Below, piece by piece: positions 1 through 8,056 of a DNA stretch of 64,000 bases (within the stretch, counting starts at the first letter, position 1; each line of letters begins with the position of its first letter). Where the stretch lies: NCBI RefSeq assembly GCF_030056815.1, contig NZ_JASHKR010000003.1, forward strand, positions 1 through 64,000, given 5' to 3'. The notes under the pieces were generated by a model that saw nothing but the letters and a program-made list of their open reading frames with translations, was not told where the DNA came from and did not search any database. This DNA comes from Rhodococcus sp. IEGM 1379. Lineage in GTDB: Bacteria; Actinomycetota; Actinomycetes; Mycobacteriales; Mycobacteriaceae. The translations under genes and the position numbers were made by a program.

Positions 1-400
1 TCAGGCGGGCGGCCAAGGTGTCGACACGGGCAGCGATGTCGTCGCGGACCAGGCGCATCCGTTCGATCCCGTCGATGCCGCGCTCGGACGGCTCGTCGGT
101 GTCCCAGTTCTCGAAGTCGGTGCCCGCGGTGGATTCGACCTTCGCTTCGCTGCCCAAGGTGACGACGAGGTCGACATCGCGCACGAGTTGCGGATCGATC
201 AACGTTGGGGTTTGTCCGGTGATGTCCACGCCGACCTCGAGGAGTGTGTCGGCGGCGAGAGCGTTGACCATGCCGCCGGGTGCGGTGCCGGCGGAATACA
301 CGTTCACCTGGTCGCCAACGGCTTTGCGCATGAGGCCGGCGGCCATCTGGGATTTTCCGCCGTTCTTGACGCACACGAACAGCACTGATGGTTTGCTCAT
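1..400 (-). CDS. arsC: Arsenate-mycothiol transferase ArsC1-type (3' end outside window)
   Basis: Low-molecular-weight-phosphatase-fold arsenate reductase. The first 133 codons are visible from an ATG at 400; the frame is still open at base 1, so the stop lies outside. Near the N-terminus it reads LFVCVKNGGKSQMAA: one nucleophilic cysteine (about residue 10) without the CX5R phosphatase loop. From family knowledge this fits the corynebacterial ArsC1 enzymes, which form an arseno-mycothiol adduct. AAGGA lies about 8 bases before the ATG. It is the last gene of arsR-acr3-arsC, 91 bases after the acr3 stop. The role in arsenate detoxification is strongly supported by context; mycothiol dependence is inferred from similarity. 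Confidence 0.88.
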   Translation of the reverse strand, partial: MSKPSVLFVCVKNGGKSQMAAGLMRKAVGDQVNVYSAGTAPGGMVNALAADTLLEVGVDITGQTPTLIDPQLVRDVDLVVTLGSEAKVESTAGTDFENWDTDEPSERGIDGIERMRLVRDDIAARVDTLAARL

Positions 401-491
401 CGAGATTCCTTTCTGAGGTTGTCGGGGGTGTGGCGCGCGAAAGATGGATGAGCGCGGCGCTCATCCACCGCGACTCCGTGACGTAGATGAC

Positions 492-1586
492 TTACGTACC
501 GGTGGGTGCGGGCGAAACCTCTTTGACGGCAAAGCGTTTACGTAGCGCGAGGGAGACATAAACCAGGCCGACCAGAACCGGCACTTCGATGAGCGGGCCG
601 ACCACTCCGGCGAGCGCCTGTCCGGAGGTGGCGCCGTAGGTGGCGATGGCGACTGCGATGGCGAGTTCGAAGTTGTTGCCGGCGGCGGTGAATGCGAGGG
701 TCGTGGTGCGCTCGTAGCCCAATCCGATTGCAGCGCCGAGGAGGTAGCCGCCTCCCCACATGAGTGCGAAGTACACCAACAACGGCAGTGCGATGCGGAC
801 GACGTCCCACGGCTGCGAGGTAATCTGCTCACCCTGCATCGAGAAGAGCACGACGATCGTGAACAGCAGTCCGTACAGAGCCCCGGGGCTGATCTTCGGA
901 ATGAACGTATTGTCGTACCAATCACGGCCTTTGGCGCGTTCACCGAAGAATCGGGACAGGAATCCTGCCAGCAACGGGATGCCGAGGAAGATCAGGACGG
1001 ATTTTGCGATCTGCCACGGGGACGTGTCGATGGTGGTTTGTTCGAGGCCGAGCCACCCGGGCAGAATCGAGAGGTAGAACCAGCCCAGAACAGCGAACAT
1101 GATGACCTGAAATACCGAGTTGATGGCGACCAGAACGGCAGCGGCTTCGCGGTCTCCGCAGGCCAGGTCGTTCCAGATGATGACCATGGCGATGCAGCGG
1201 GCAAGGCCGACGATGATCAGGCCGGTTCGATACTCGGGTAGGTCGGGCAGGAACAGCCAGGCCAACGCAAACATCAACGCGGGTCCGACAACCCAGTTGA
1301 GAACCAGTGATCCGGCGAGAAGTTTCTTGTCTCCGGTGACGGTGTCGAGTCGGTCGTAGCGGACCTTCGCCAGGACCGGGTACATCATGATCAGCAGTCC
1401 GAGAGCGATCGGCAACGAGATGCCGTCGATCTGCACCTTGTCCAGGGCGGTGTTCACACCCGGGATCCATCGTCCGAGTAGCAGGCCGGCGACCATGGCA
1501 ACGCCGATCCACACCGCCAGGTAGCGGTCCAGGGTGGAGAGCTTTCCGACGACTGCAGGGTGTTCGGTGGTTGCGGCGTTGCTCAT
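492..1586 (-). CDS. acr3: ACR3-family arsenite efflux permease
   Basis: 364-residue membrane protein with about ten hydrophobic helices, the usual ACR3 length. The ACR3 signature GLARCIAMVIIWNDLACGD is visible at about residues 128-146; its cysteine (about 131) corresponds to the conserved functional cysteine of actinobacterial Acr3. The family expels arsenite, the product of ArsC, across the membrane using the proton-motive force. Its ATG overlaps the arsR stop (ATGA, 1583-1586), so the two are probably translationally coupled and de-repressed together by arsenite. It belongs to the ACR3 rather than the ArsB family on the basis of this signature. Confidence 0.93.
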   Translation of the reverse strand: MSNAATTEHPAVVGKLSTLDRYLAVWIGVAMVAGLLLGRWIPGVNTALDKVQIDGISLPIALGLLIMMYPVLAKVRYDRLDTVTGDKKLLAGSLVLNWVVGPALMFALAWLFLPDLPEYRTGLIIVGLARCIAMVIIWNDLACGDREAAAVLVAINSVFQVIMFAVLGWFYLSILPGWLGLEQTTIDTSPWQIAKSVLIFLGIPLLAGFLSRFFGERAKGRDWYDNTFIPKISPGALYGLLFTIVVLFSMQGEQITSQPWDVVRIALPLLVYFALMWGGGYLLGAAIGLGYERTTTLAFTAAGNNFELAIAVAIATYGATSGQALAGVVGPLIEVPVLVGLVYVSLALRKRFAVKEVSPAPTGT

Positions 1587-1984
1587 GCGGTGACCTCCGC
1601 GCTTGCCTCAGCGGAGCACACGTCAGCAGCGTTCACGGTGGAACCCTCGACCAAAAGCACTGCGGAGAGTTGCCGCAGCGCAGCGGGAATCACCCAGTAA
1701 TACACCCAGGTTCCGCGTCGTTCGCAGTCAAGGAGTCCCGCTTGGCGCAGCACTTTGAGGTGATGTGAGATTGTCGGCTGGGACAGGTCGAAGGAGTCGG
1801 AGATGTCGCAGACGCAGGCCTCTCCGCCTGCATGACTGGCGACCAGACTGAGCAGGCGCAGACGCACGGGATCGCCGAGCGCCTTGAACATACGGGCCAG
1901 ATCGCCGGCCCAGTCCTCGGTCAACGGTTCACGTACCAGCGGCGAACAGCAGGCGCCAGTCTCCACCACATCTTGATTCGACAT
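1583..1984 (-). CDS. arsR: ArsR-family arsenite-responsive repressor
   Basis: 133-residue winged-helix regulator. The HTH is visible at DLSQPTISHHLKVLRQAG. Two cysteine clusters are present: a vicinal pair (C12-C13, in TGACCSPL) and CVCD (C57, C59). Corynebacterium glutamicum ArsR senses As(III) with an N-terminal Cys-Cys pair plus a third cysteine, so this looks like that subtype. I chose the ATG at 1984; the frame stays open upstream to 2059, but that would place the operator palindrome (1985-2010) inside the gene. The palindrome directly abuts this ATG and no Shine-Dalgarno is visible, suggesting a leaderless transcript. First gene of the ars operon. Confidence 0.9.
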   Translation of the reverse strand: MSNQDVVETGACCSPLVREPLTEDWAGDLARMFKALGDPVRLRLLSLVASHAGGEACVCDISDSFDLSQPTISHHLKVLRQAGLLDCERRGTWVYYWVIPAALRQLSAVLLVEGSTVNAADVCSAEASAEVTA

Positions 1985-2010
1985 ACTTCGATATTGACAG
2001 ATGTCGAAGT
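1985..2010. promoter_or_regulatory. ArsR operator palindrome
   Basis: A 26-bp imperfect palindrome with outer arms ACTTCGA and TCGAAGT and inner positions related by symmetry (TAT/ATG). It lies immediately upstream of the arsR start codon. Position and symmetry fit an autoregulatory ArsR site. That ArsR binds here is inference. Confidence 0.7.
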
Positions 2011-2188
2011 AGCTTGCAACCAACAGGAGAGCATCTGTCTGCGCGCATCGATGCGACACTGCTCCTTGCTAGGCCATCATCGGCTCCGTGATCAGCGCCG
2101 CCAGCATCCCTGCCATCAGCACAACCAGCACAACCCGCACAACAACTCCGATCACCTCCTGACCGAAAAGAACTTCTCATAACGCACC

Positions 2189-2416
2189 ATGACGCACCAT
2201 GACGCAATCGTCGTCGGTGGCGGTCAGTCCGACTTGGCCGGGGCGCATCATCTGCGGCGCCGAGGACTCGACACCGCGATCATCGAAGCCGGTAGCGAAC
2301 CTGTCGCCCCCTGGCCGCACGACTACGACAGCCTCATCTCGTTCTCGCCAGCGGGGTACAGCTACCGTCTCGTCCTACCCGGCGTGCACCGCAGTGACGG
2401 GGCAAAAGTGAGTTAA
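2189..2416 (+). pseudogene. Remnant of an ArsO-like flavin monooxygenase
   Basis: 75-codon ORF resembling only the N-terminus of the FAD-dependent monooxygenases (ArsO-like) common in actinobacterial ars clusters. The strand-turn-helix of the dinucleotide-binding fold is recognisable (AIVVGGGQSDLAGAHHLRRR), but the third glycine of GxGxxG is replaced by aspartate. Similarity fades around LPG (about residue 64) and the frame stops at 2416, against roughly 350 residues for intact family members. No continuation is seen in other frames before 2670. It is divergent from arsR. I read it as a decayed relic; the original substrate is unknown. Confidence 0.6.
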
Positions 2417-2535
2417 ATCACCTGCCTGGCGGGTTTAGTTCAAGCCCACAGGATCGGACCTGCCATCCCCATAAACCCCCTGACCAAGTGAACATTTGAC
2501 CAAATGGCGCGACTTTCACGGTGATGTAAAACTGG

Positions 2536-2572
2536 GTCACGAGTCGCCACACTGTGACGTAAGCCATATAAA
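2536..2572 (+). promoter_or_regulatory. Possible promoter region of the WS/DGAT gene
   Basis: The 253 bases between the monooxygenase remnant and the acyltransferase gene hold no convincing gene. They contain a GTCAC/GTGAC inverted repeat (2536-2540 and 2554-2558) followed by an A/T-rich TATAAA (2567-2572), about 100 bases before the ATG at 2670. This is the best promoter-like stretch seen, but it rests on visual motifs only. Confidence 0.25.
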
Positions 2573-2669
2573 AGGCACCGTTGCGGGTGTGTCGCACCCA
2601 CTCGATTACCAGCTCCAGAAGAACGGGCACGGCAACCAGCACCGACTTCACAAACAGCGAAGGACCAGC

Positions 2670-4076
2670 ATGCTGTTACCGATGGCACCCACCGACTCAC
2701 TGTTTCTGCTCGGCGAATCCCGCGAACATCCGATGCACGTCGGCGGGCTAGCGATCTTCACCCCACCCGACGGAGACTCTGCGGCAGACATGCGCTCGAT
2801 GTTCGATACCGCGTTGACAGGGGGTCGGCTTACCCCGGTCTTCCGCAAACGTGCCCGTCGTTCCATCACTTCGCTCGGCCAGTGGGGATGGGAGAACCTC
2901 GCCGACGACGACATCGATCTGGAACACCACGTACGTCGAGATGCCCTCCCGTCTCCGGGGGGAATGACGGAACTGACCACGTTGGTGTCAAGATTGCACG
3001 GCACGTTGCTCGACCGCAGTCGACCGTTGTGGGAAATGCACCTGATCGAAGGACTTTCCGACGGCCGATATGCCTTCTACACCAAGATCCATCATGCACT
3101 TTCCGACGGGGCAAGCGCGATGAAGCTACTCCGCGAGAGCATGAGCGGCGACCCCAACCGCCGGAATATGCCTGCGCCCTGGCAAGTTCCGCGTCCAGTG
3201 ACCGCAGTACCAACTCCGGATAACTCCAATTCGACATCGACATCGACATCGACCGGGACCTTATGGGGAGCCACTCGGGCAGCAGTCGGCGAGGCGGCCG
3301 GACTGATACCCGCAACGGTGGGCACCATTGACCGAGCGTTGCGGGGCAAAGGCGGAGCTGTCTCACTCAGCGCACCTCACACCGTGTTCAACGTCCCGAT
3401 CGGCGGAACCCGCCACATCGCCGCCCGCACCTTTCCCCTCGAACGGATTCGCTTGCTGGCCAAGCACTCCGACGCCACCATCAACGACATCGTCCTGACA
3501 CTGTGCGCCGGCGCTCTCCGCGGCTACCTGCACGACCGCGACGCGTTGCCGACTACACCCATGATCGCGATGGTTCCCGTCTCGCTGCGCGCGCCCGAGA
3601 ACGACACCGACACCACCGGCAATCGGATAGGGGTGCTCATGTGCAATCTGGCAACCCACCTTCCCGAGCCCGCACACCGCCTCGAAACCGTACGTACCAG
3701 TATGAACGACGGAAAGGCCGCGCTCCGCTCGATGAGCCCCGTGCAGGTTCTTGCGATGAGTGCCCTCGGCGTCGCCCCTCTCGGAGTGGAAATGTTCCTC
3801 GGCCGCCGGGGCCCACAACGACCGCCGTTCAATATCGTCATCTCCAATATTGCCGGGCCGAGTATGCCGTTGTACTGGAACGGTTTCCGATTGGACACCC
3901 TCTACCCGTTGTCGATCCCGACGACGGGGCAGGCACTCAACATCACATGCACCAGCAACGACGACAACATCGTCTTCGGGCTGACCAGCTGCCGGCAAGC
4001 GGTCCCGGACCTCAATTCCCTACTCGACCACCTCGACACCGAACTCGGCCACCTCGAAGCTGCAATCGGCCTGTAG
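2670..4076 (+). CDS. Wax ester synthase/diacylglycerol acyltransferase (WS/DGAT)
   Basis: 468-residue acyl-CoA:alcohol/diacylglycerol acyltransferase that makes storage triacylglycerol or wax ester at the membrane. The active-site motif HHALSDG (HHxxxDG) is at about residues 141-147, preceded by SRPLWEMHLIEGL (PLW motif) and followed in the C-terminal half by NIVISNIAGPSMPLYW. Length is typical (450-480). The ATG at 2670 is chosen because the protein then begins MLLPMAPTDSLFL, the usual start of this family, with AAGGA just upstream; the frame is open further upstream without similarity. The gene is transcribed alone; several paralogues are usual in rhodococci. Alcohol versus diacylglycerol preference cannot be read from sequence. 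Confidence 0.9.
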   Translation: MLLPMAPTDSLFLLGESREHPMHVGGLAIFTPPDGDSAADMRSMFDTALTGGRLTPVFRKRARRSITSLGQWGWENLADDDIDLEHHVRRDALPSPGGMTELTTLVSRLHGTLLDRSRPLWEMHLIEGLSDGRYAFYTKIHHALSDGASAMKLLRESMSGDPNRRNMPAPWQVPRPVTAVPTPDNSNSTSTSTSTGTLWGATRAAVGEAAGLIPATVGTIDRALRGKGGAVSLSAPHTVFNVPIGGTRHIAARTFPLERIRLLAKHSDATINDIVLTLCAGALRGYLHDRDALPTTPMIAMVPVSLRAPENDTDTTGNRIGVLMCNLATHLPEPAHRLETVRTSMNDGKAALRSMSPVQVLAMSALGVAPLGVEMFLGRRGPQRPPFNIVISNIAGPSMPLYWNGFRLDTLYPLSIPTTGQALNITCTSNDDNIVFGLTSCRQAVPDLNSLLDHLDTELGHLEAAIGL

Positions 4077-4091
4077 CTTCCCGGGAATCAC

Positions 4092-4646
4092 CTAGCCGAG
4101 CCGATAACGCACGTAGATCACTCCACCGTCAAATGTCTTCTCCGCGAGTAGATGCAGATCCAGTCGCACATTGGCGGGGAGTGCTCTCAATCCCCCACCG
4201 ACGCTGATCGGGCACAAGAACAGATGGCACTCGTCAACCAGTCCGGCGGCAATCGCTTGTGCGGCAAGAGTCGAACCACCGATCGAAATGTCCTGCGCGG
4301 CTGACATCTTTATTGCGCGAACAGCGTCGGGATCAAATGTCCGCTCGAGCCGCGTCCGCGGAGTCGTGGGCTCGGGCAACGTCGTGGAGTACACAACTTT
4401 GTCGGCGCCGCGCCAAATCCGACCGAAATCATCTGCAACTGGGGATGATTCCAGTCCGTCCATCGATTCCCACCCGGCCATCGTCTCGTACATCCTGCGC
4501 CCGTACAGGTAGGTACCCACGTCCCGTTCGAGGTCGTTGACGAACGCGTGCACCTCGGTATCCGGCATCGCCCAGTCAAAGTTCCCGTTATTGTCGGCAA
4601 CATAACCGTCGAGCGAAGCGATCGCCGCATAGTGGAGGTTCACCAT
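4092..4646 (-). CDS. Dihydrofolate reductase-family (RibD C-terminal domain) protein
   Basis: 184-residue single-domain protein of the RibD C-terminal/DHFR-like superfamily. It opens NLHYAAIASLDGYVAD and has DISIGGSTLAAQAIAAGLVDE in the second half, the NADPH-binding stretch of this superfamily. Such proteins are common in actinobacteria; their substrates are mostly unknown and a folate role should not be assumed. Its ATG lies inside the last codons of the nitroreductase gene (7-base overlap), so the two are probably co-translated, hinting at a shared redox role. Confidence 0.8.
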   Translation of the reverse strand: MVNLHYAAIASLDGYVADNNGNFDWAMPDTEVHAFVNDLERDVGTYLYGRRMYETMAGWESMDGLESSPVADDFGRIWRGADKVVYSTTLPEPTTPRTRLERTFDPDAVRAIKMSAAQDISIGGSTLAAQAIAAGLVDECHLFLCPISVGGGLRALPANVRLDLHLLAEKTFDGGVIYVRYRLG

Positions 4647-5296
4647 CGGTCTACGTGCAAGATGTTGTCGATCGGTTCACGAGCCGCCGGTTTGAACGTC
4701 TCTCCGGTGAAGTAGGCCGTCGGGATCAAAGCACCCTGATGGACGCCTTCCGGGATGCCCAAAAGTTCCGCTACCTCAGCTTCACGCTGCAGATGCAATG
4801 TCGTCCACGCGGTTCCCAGACCGCGGGCTCGCGCCGCCAACGCATAACTCCACACGGCAGGAAGCAGAGATCCCCACAAACCTGCCTGGTTTCCGGCGGG
4901 CAGTGTCTTGCCGGCCTTGATGCACGGAATCAGGAGCACCGGAACATCACCCATATGGTCACCGAGCCACTCGACGCTGGTTCCGACGCGTTGCTGCACC
5001 GAAGCCCGATCAGGATTGTCGCCGAACAGCTTCGCCGCCGAACCTTGCGACAGCAGATATTCGTCGGTTACCTCTTTGTAGATTTTCCCGACCGCGGAGC
5101 GCAGATCCGGGTCGGTGACCACTACCCATTGCCACCCTTGCCGATTCGATCCCGACGGGGCCTGCAGCGCAACTTCGAGGCATTCCTTGATCAGGTCCAA
5201 CGGAACCGGCCGCGTGAGGTCCAGTCGCTTACGTACTGTTCGCGTCGTCGTCAGTAATTCGTCGGGAGTCAGGTCCAGAACCGGGAATTCATTCAT
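4640..5296 (-). CDS. Nitroreductase-family FMN oxidoreductase
   Basis: 218-residue protein with nitroreductase-fold features: the N-terminal RTVRKRLDLTRPV segment (the RRSxRxF-like flavin-binding start), APSGSNRQGWQWVVV, and a C-terminal EPIDNILHVDRW. These FMN enzymes use NAD(P)H to reduce nitro-aromatics, quinones or other electrophiles. I chose the ATG at 5296 (MNEFPVLDLT), where similarity begins; the frame remains open to 5449. First gene of a two-gene unit with the RibD-like reductase. Substrate unknown. Confidence 0.82.
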   Translation of the reverse strand: MNEFPVLDLTPDELLTTTRTVRKRLDLTRPVPLDLIKECLEVALQAPSGSNRQGWQWVVVTDPDLRSAVGKIYKEVTDEYLLSQGSAAKLFGDNPDRASVQQRVGTSVEWLGDHMGDVPVLLIPCIKAGKTLPAGNQAGLWGSLLPAVWSYALAARARGLGTAWTTLHLQREAEVAELLGIPEGVHQGALIPTAYFTGETFKPAAREPIDNILHVDRW

Positions 5297-5402
5297 CGCT
5301 CGATCATGGCACCGATCGGTGCCACGCGGAACAGCATCTAGACTCCCTTTCCGACCCGGCGCACTCCCCGTCGGATGATCGCGAACCAGAAGGAAACACG
5401 TA

Positions 5403-6032
5403 ATGAGTTGGCATATATGGTTGGCATTCTTCGGCGCGAGCTGGGTCATCAGCTTGTCCCCGGGCGCCGGTGCGATCGCCTCGATGTCGTCGGGTCTTGC
5501 CGTCGGCCTACGCCGCGGCTACTGGAATATTCTCGGACTGCAACTCGGCCTACTCCTTCAGATCGGAATCGTTGCAGCCGGCGTCGGCGCAATTCTTGCC
5601 AACTCGACCGTCGCCTTCTCGATGATCAAGTGGTTCGGCGTCGCATATCTGGTGTACTTGGGTATCCGCCAATGGCGGTCTGCACCCACCGAAGTAACCA
5701 CCGACGAATCAGCTGCGGCCAGTTCCGGACCGATGATGATGCTTCGAGGTTTCCTGGTCAACGCCAGCAATCCCAAAGCGGTAGTTTTCATGCTCGCGGT
5801 CTTGCCTCAGTTCCTTGATCCGGGCAGGCCGCTCCTCCCCCAGTACCTGATCATTGCAGCGACGATGTGCATTGTCGACGTAGTTGTGATGACGGGATAC
5901 ACCGGACTCGCAGCACGCGTCTTGCGGCTCATGAGGTCACCGAAACAGCAGAAGACCACCAACCGTGTTTTTGCCGGGCTGTTCTTCGGTGCGGCCGGTT
6001 TCCTCTCGAATATCGGCCGCGCGGTGGCCTGA
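5403..6032 (+). CDS. LysE/RhtB-family amino acid exporter
   Basis: 209-residue membrane protein with about six helices. The N-terminus reads WLAFFGASWVISLSPGAGAIASMSSGLAVGLRRG, the classic LysE start (SPGP-like motif then a glycine-rich loop), and NASNPKAVVFMLAVLPQF is the conserved mid-protein motif. The family exports amino acids or analogues. AGAAGGAAA precedes the ATG. It is divergent from the nitroreductase pair, leaving a shared promoter region of about 105 bases. Substrate not predictable. Confidence 0.88.
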   Translation: MSWHIWLAFFGASWVISLSPGAGAIASMSSGLAVGLRRGYWNILGLQLGLLLQIGIVAAGVGAILANSTVAFSMIKWFGVAYLVYLGIRQWRSAPTEVTTDESAAASSGPMMMLRGFLVNASNPKAVVFMLAVLPQFLDPGRPLLPQYLIIAATMCIVDVVVMTGYTGLAARVLRLMRSPKQQKTTNRVFAGLFFGAAGFLSNIGRAVA

Positions 6033-6039
6033 AACCGCC

Positions 6040-6711
6040 TCAGAGTCCGGCAATCAGGTTGACGACGGACGCCACGATCACCGATCCGAAGAGGTAGGAC
6101 AACAATGCGTGGCCAAGAGCCATCGCGCGCATGTCCGACGACTTCAAGTTGGTATCCGAGATCGCGAAGCTCATACCGACTGTGTACGCGACATAGGCAA
6201 AATCGCTGTAACGGGGGGGCTCCTCCTGATTGAAGTCGATGCCGCCGTCCGGACCGCTGTAGTACAGACGCGCATACCCCAGCGCGAAGAGAGTGTGGAC
6301 GGCCAACCATGAAATGACCACGCTGACAACGGCAATCGATGCTGCCACCAGCTGATACTGACGACCGTCCGGGGATGCGAGCAGGAGGAACGCAATGCCC
6401 ACCAGGCTGGCCACGGCCGCTGCGAGAATCAGAAGGTGAGCGACGTTGCGAGCCGGTTCTTCGCGGGTCGAATGGCTTGCCGTCAACGTTGCATCGAAGG
6501 GCCAGACCAGAATCCACGTCCAGACGGTAAAGACCGTGGCTGCAACGTCCCAACCGATCAGGAACGAAAAGCGTGCGTGCCCCACCAACGCCACCACGAT
6601 CCCGGCAATGACGCCCAGAATCAATCCTGTCACCACCCGCAGAGCGGGCCCCGCCCCCAACGCGCTCCGGGGTACGGGAACGACTGGTAGACCTTCCGAA
6701 CGTCCATTCAC
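6040..6711 (-). CDS. DUF1345 membrane protein
   Basis: About 223 residues with five to six hydrophobic helices and the DUF1345 signature near the C-terminus ([20 protein letters not shown]). Function of the family is unknown; it is an integral membrane protein. The start is uncertain: I give the GTG at 6711; an in-frame TTG at 6732 would add seven residues. Neither has a clear ribosome site. Convergent with the LysE gene, with only seven bases between stops. Confidence 0.8.
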   Translation of the reverse strand: MNGRSEGLPVVPVPRSALGAGPALRVVTGLILGVIAGIVVALVGHARFSFLIGWDVAATVFTVWTWILVWPFDATLTASHSTREEPARNVAHLLILAAAVASLVGIAFLLLASPDGRQYQLVAASIAVVSVVISWLAVHTLFALGYARLYYSGPDGGIDFNQEEPPRYSDFAYVAYTVGMSFAISDTNLKSSDMRAMALGHALLSYLFGSVIVASVVNLIAGL

Positions 6712-6762
6712 GGCTTCAGTCAACCACCGCAATGCGCGACAAGTGCGGATCGGCGCGCAGAG

Positions 6763-8025
6763 TCATAGATTGCAGGCACCGACTACGGGCTTACCGTGGA
6801 ACCGATCGAGCACGTACGCCATCCCGATCCCGAAGTCGGCCACGGCAGGCGCCAGATGGTTGTTTCCGCTCCCCTGATTCACCGCAGGCAGGGTATCCGT
6901 GAACAACGTTGCCGACGCACCACGCGAGCACCAGTCGGCGACGAGCTGACGCGTCTGCTCATACGGAATGAAATCGTCGTTGATCGCGCCGTTCACCAGA
7001 ATCGGCGACGCCGGGGTACGTCGTCCGATGCGTTGTTCCTCGATGACTTGCAAGATCTCGGGCACCGACTCGACTACGTCGGCCAAGGGGCGACCATCAA
7101 CCGTCCACGACGCCGTCGACTGCTTCCCGTATTTGCTTCTCGAATCGATCAGGCATTGCCCCGACACGTCGGCCAAAACCGATCGACCGTAGTCGTTCAA
7201 CCTCGATTCAATGGCCGCTCGCGCTTCCGGATACCGGTCCACCACACCGTTGATCGTGTATCCGATCGCGGCCATCAAACCGGTGCCGTCGATGTGCCGG
7301 AGAACGCTCGCCAAATCCGCCGGGGGCGCACTCGCATAACTGGCCACCAGATTCAGATCCGCCGCATATTCGGGTGCGAGTTCCGTTGCCGCTGCAGTAG
7401 CTCCCCCGCCTTGCGAATGACCCCACAGCGCGATCGGATCATTCGGGTTCGCGTGCGCGATCTCGAGTGCTGCCCGGGCGCCGTCGAGCATGGCGTGTGC
7501 TTCTTCACTTCGATTCACGTACGTGTGTACACCCGGAGTGCCGAGTCCGATGTAGTCCGTGACAAAGACCCGGATGCCCTGCGACAAGAAGGCAAAAGCA
7601 AAAGCCGCCTCGTAGTTGACGCCGAAACTTCCTGTCGCCGGGTCCCATTGACCTGCGGTGGGAAACATCTTCGACGGCGCGCACTGGTCGCCTTGGCCTT
7701 GAGTTCCGGGACCGATCACCACCGTCGGCCGTGGACCGGGCCCAGCCCAGTTGGCAGCCGGTTCGAGATAGGAGCCCGATACTGCAACCTCGGCGCCATG
7801 AGTATCGGTACTCGAATACAGCACGCGCGTACCAACTCCGGGGATACCGGCGAGCGCGCCGGCGAGCGGAAGTGGCTGCGTCCGAATCACCGAACCGGGA
7901 GTGCTCACGTCGTCGGCGTCTGCGTTGTAGAAGTTCTCGTTCGGCGAAGCCTGAGCCGGCGCGGTAAGTGGCACCGCCACCAACAGCGCCATACTCGCGA
8001 CGACGAATGCCCATCCTCTTCTCAT
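6763..8025 (-). CDS. Secreted lipase (LIP family)
   Basis: 420-residue secreted esterase/lipase. It starts with a signal peptide (MRRGWAFVVASMALLVAVPL..., likely cut after AQA, about residue 26). The alpha/beta-hydrolase nucleophile elbow is GHSQGG (about residue 195), and PILVNGAINDDFIPYEQT and the NNHLAP segment plausibly carry the acid and histidine. The layout fits the secretory lipase family (LIP), frequent in Rhodococcus and Nocardia, which hydrolyses extracellular acylglycerols or esters. Followed by cyclopropane-synthase and WS/DGAT-type genes nearby, it adds to a lipid-metabolism neighbourhood. Confidence 0.85.
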   Translation of the reverse strand: MRRGWAFVVASMALLVAVPLTAPAQASPNENFYNADADDVSTPGSVIRTQPLPLAGALAGIPGVGTRVLYSSTDTHGAEVAVSGSYLEPAANWAGPGPRPTVVIGPGTQGQGDQCAPSKMFPTAGQWDPATGSFGVNYEAAFAFAFLSQGIRVFVTDYIGLGTPGVHTYVNRSEEAHAMLDGARAALEIAHANPNDPIALWGHSQGGGATAAATELAPEYAADLNLVASYASAPPADLASVLRHIDGTGLMAAIGYTINGVVDRYPEARAAIESRLNDYGRSVLADVSGQCLIDSRSKYGKQSTASWTVDGRPLADVVESVPEILQVIEEQRIGRRTPASPILVNGAINDDFIPYEQTRQLVADWCSRGASATLFTDTLPAVNQGSGNNHLAPAVADFGIGMAYVLDRFHGKPVVGACNL

Positions 8026-8056
8026 GGTGCGCTCGTCACGTCAGTCAGATGCCACG

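Noticed and set aside
1929-2207. Minus-strand frame through the arsR upstream region
   Set aside because: It covers the operator and runs over the arsR start in another frame; composition is not protein-like.
3363-3998. Long minus-strand frame inside the WS/DGAT gene
   Set aside because: Antisense shadow of a clearly identified acyltransferase; no start signal or family similarity.
4092-5296. Riboflavin-synthesis operon from the RibD-like domain
   Set aside because: Only the RibD C-terminal-like domain is present, paired with a nitroreductase; no other rib genes.
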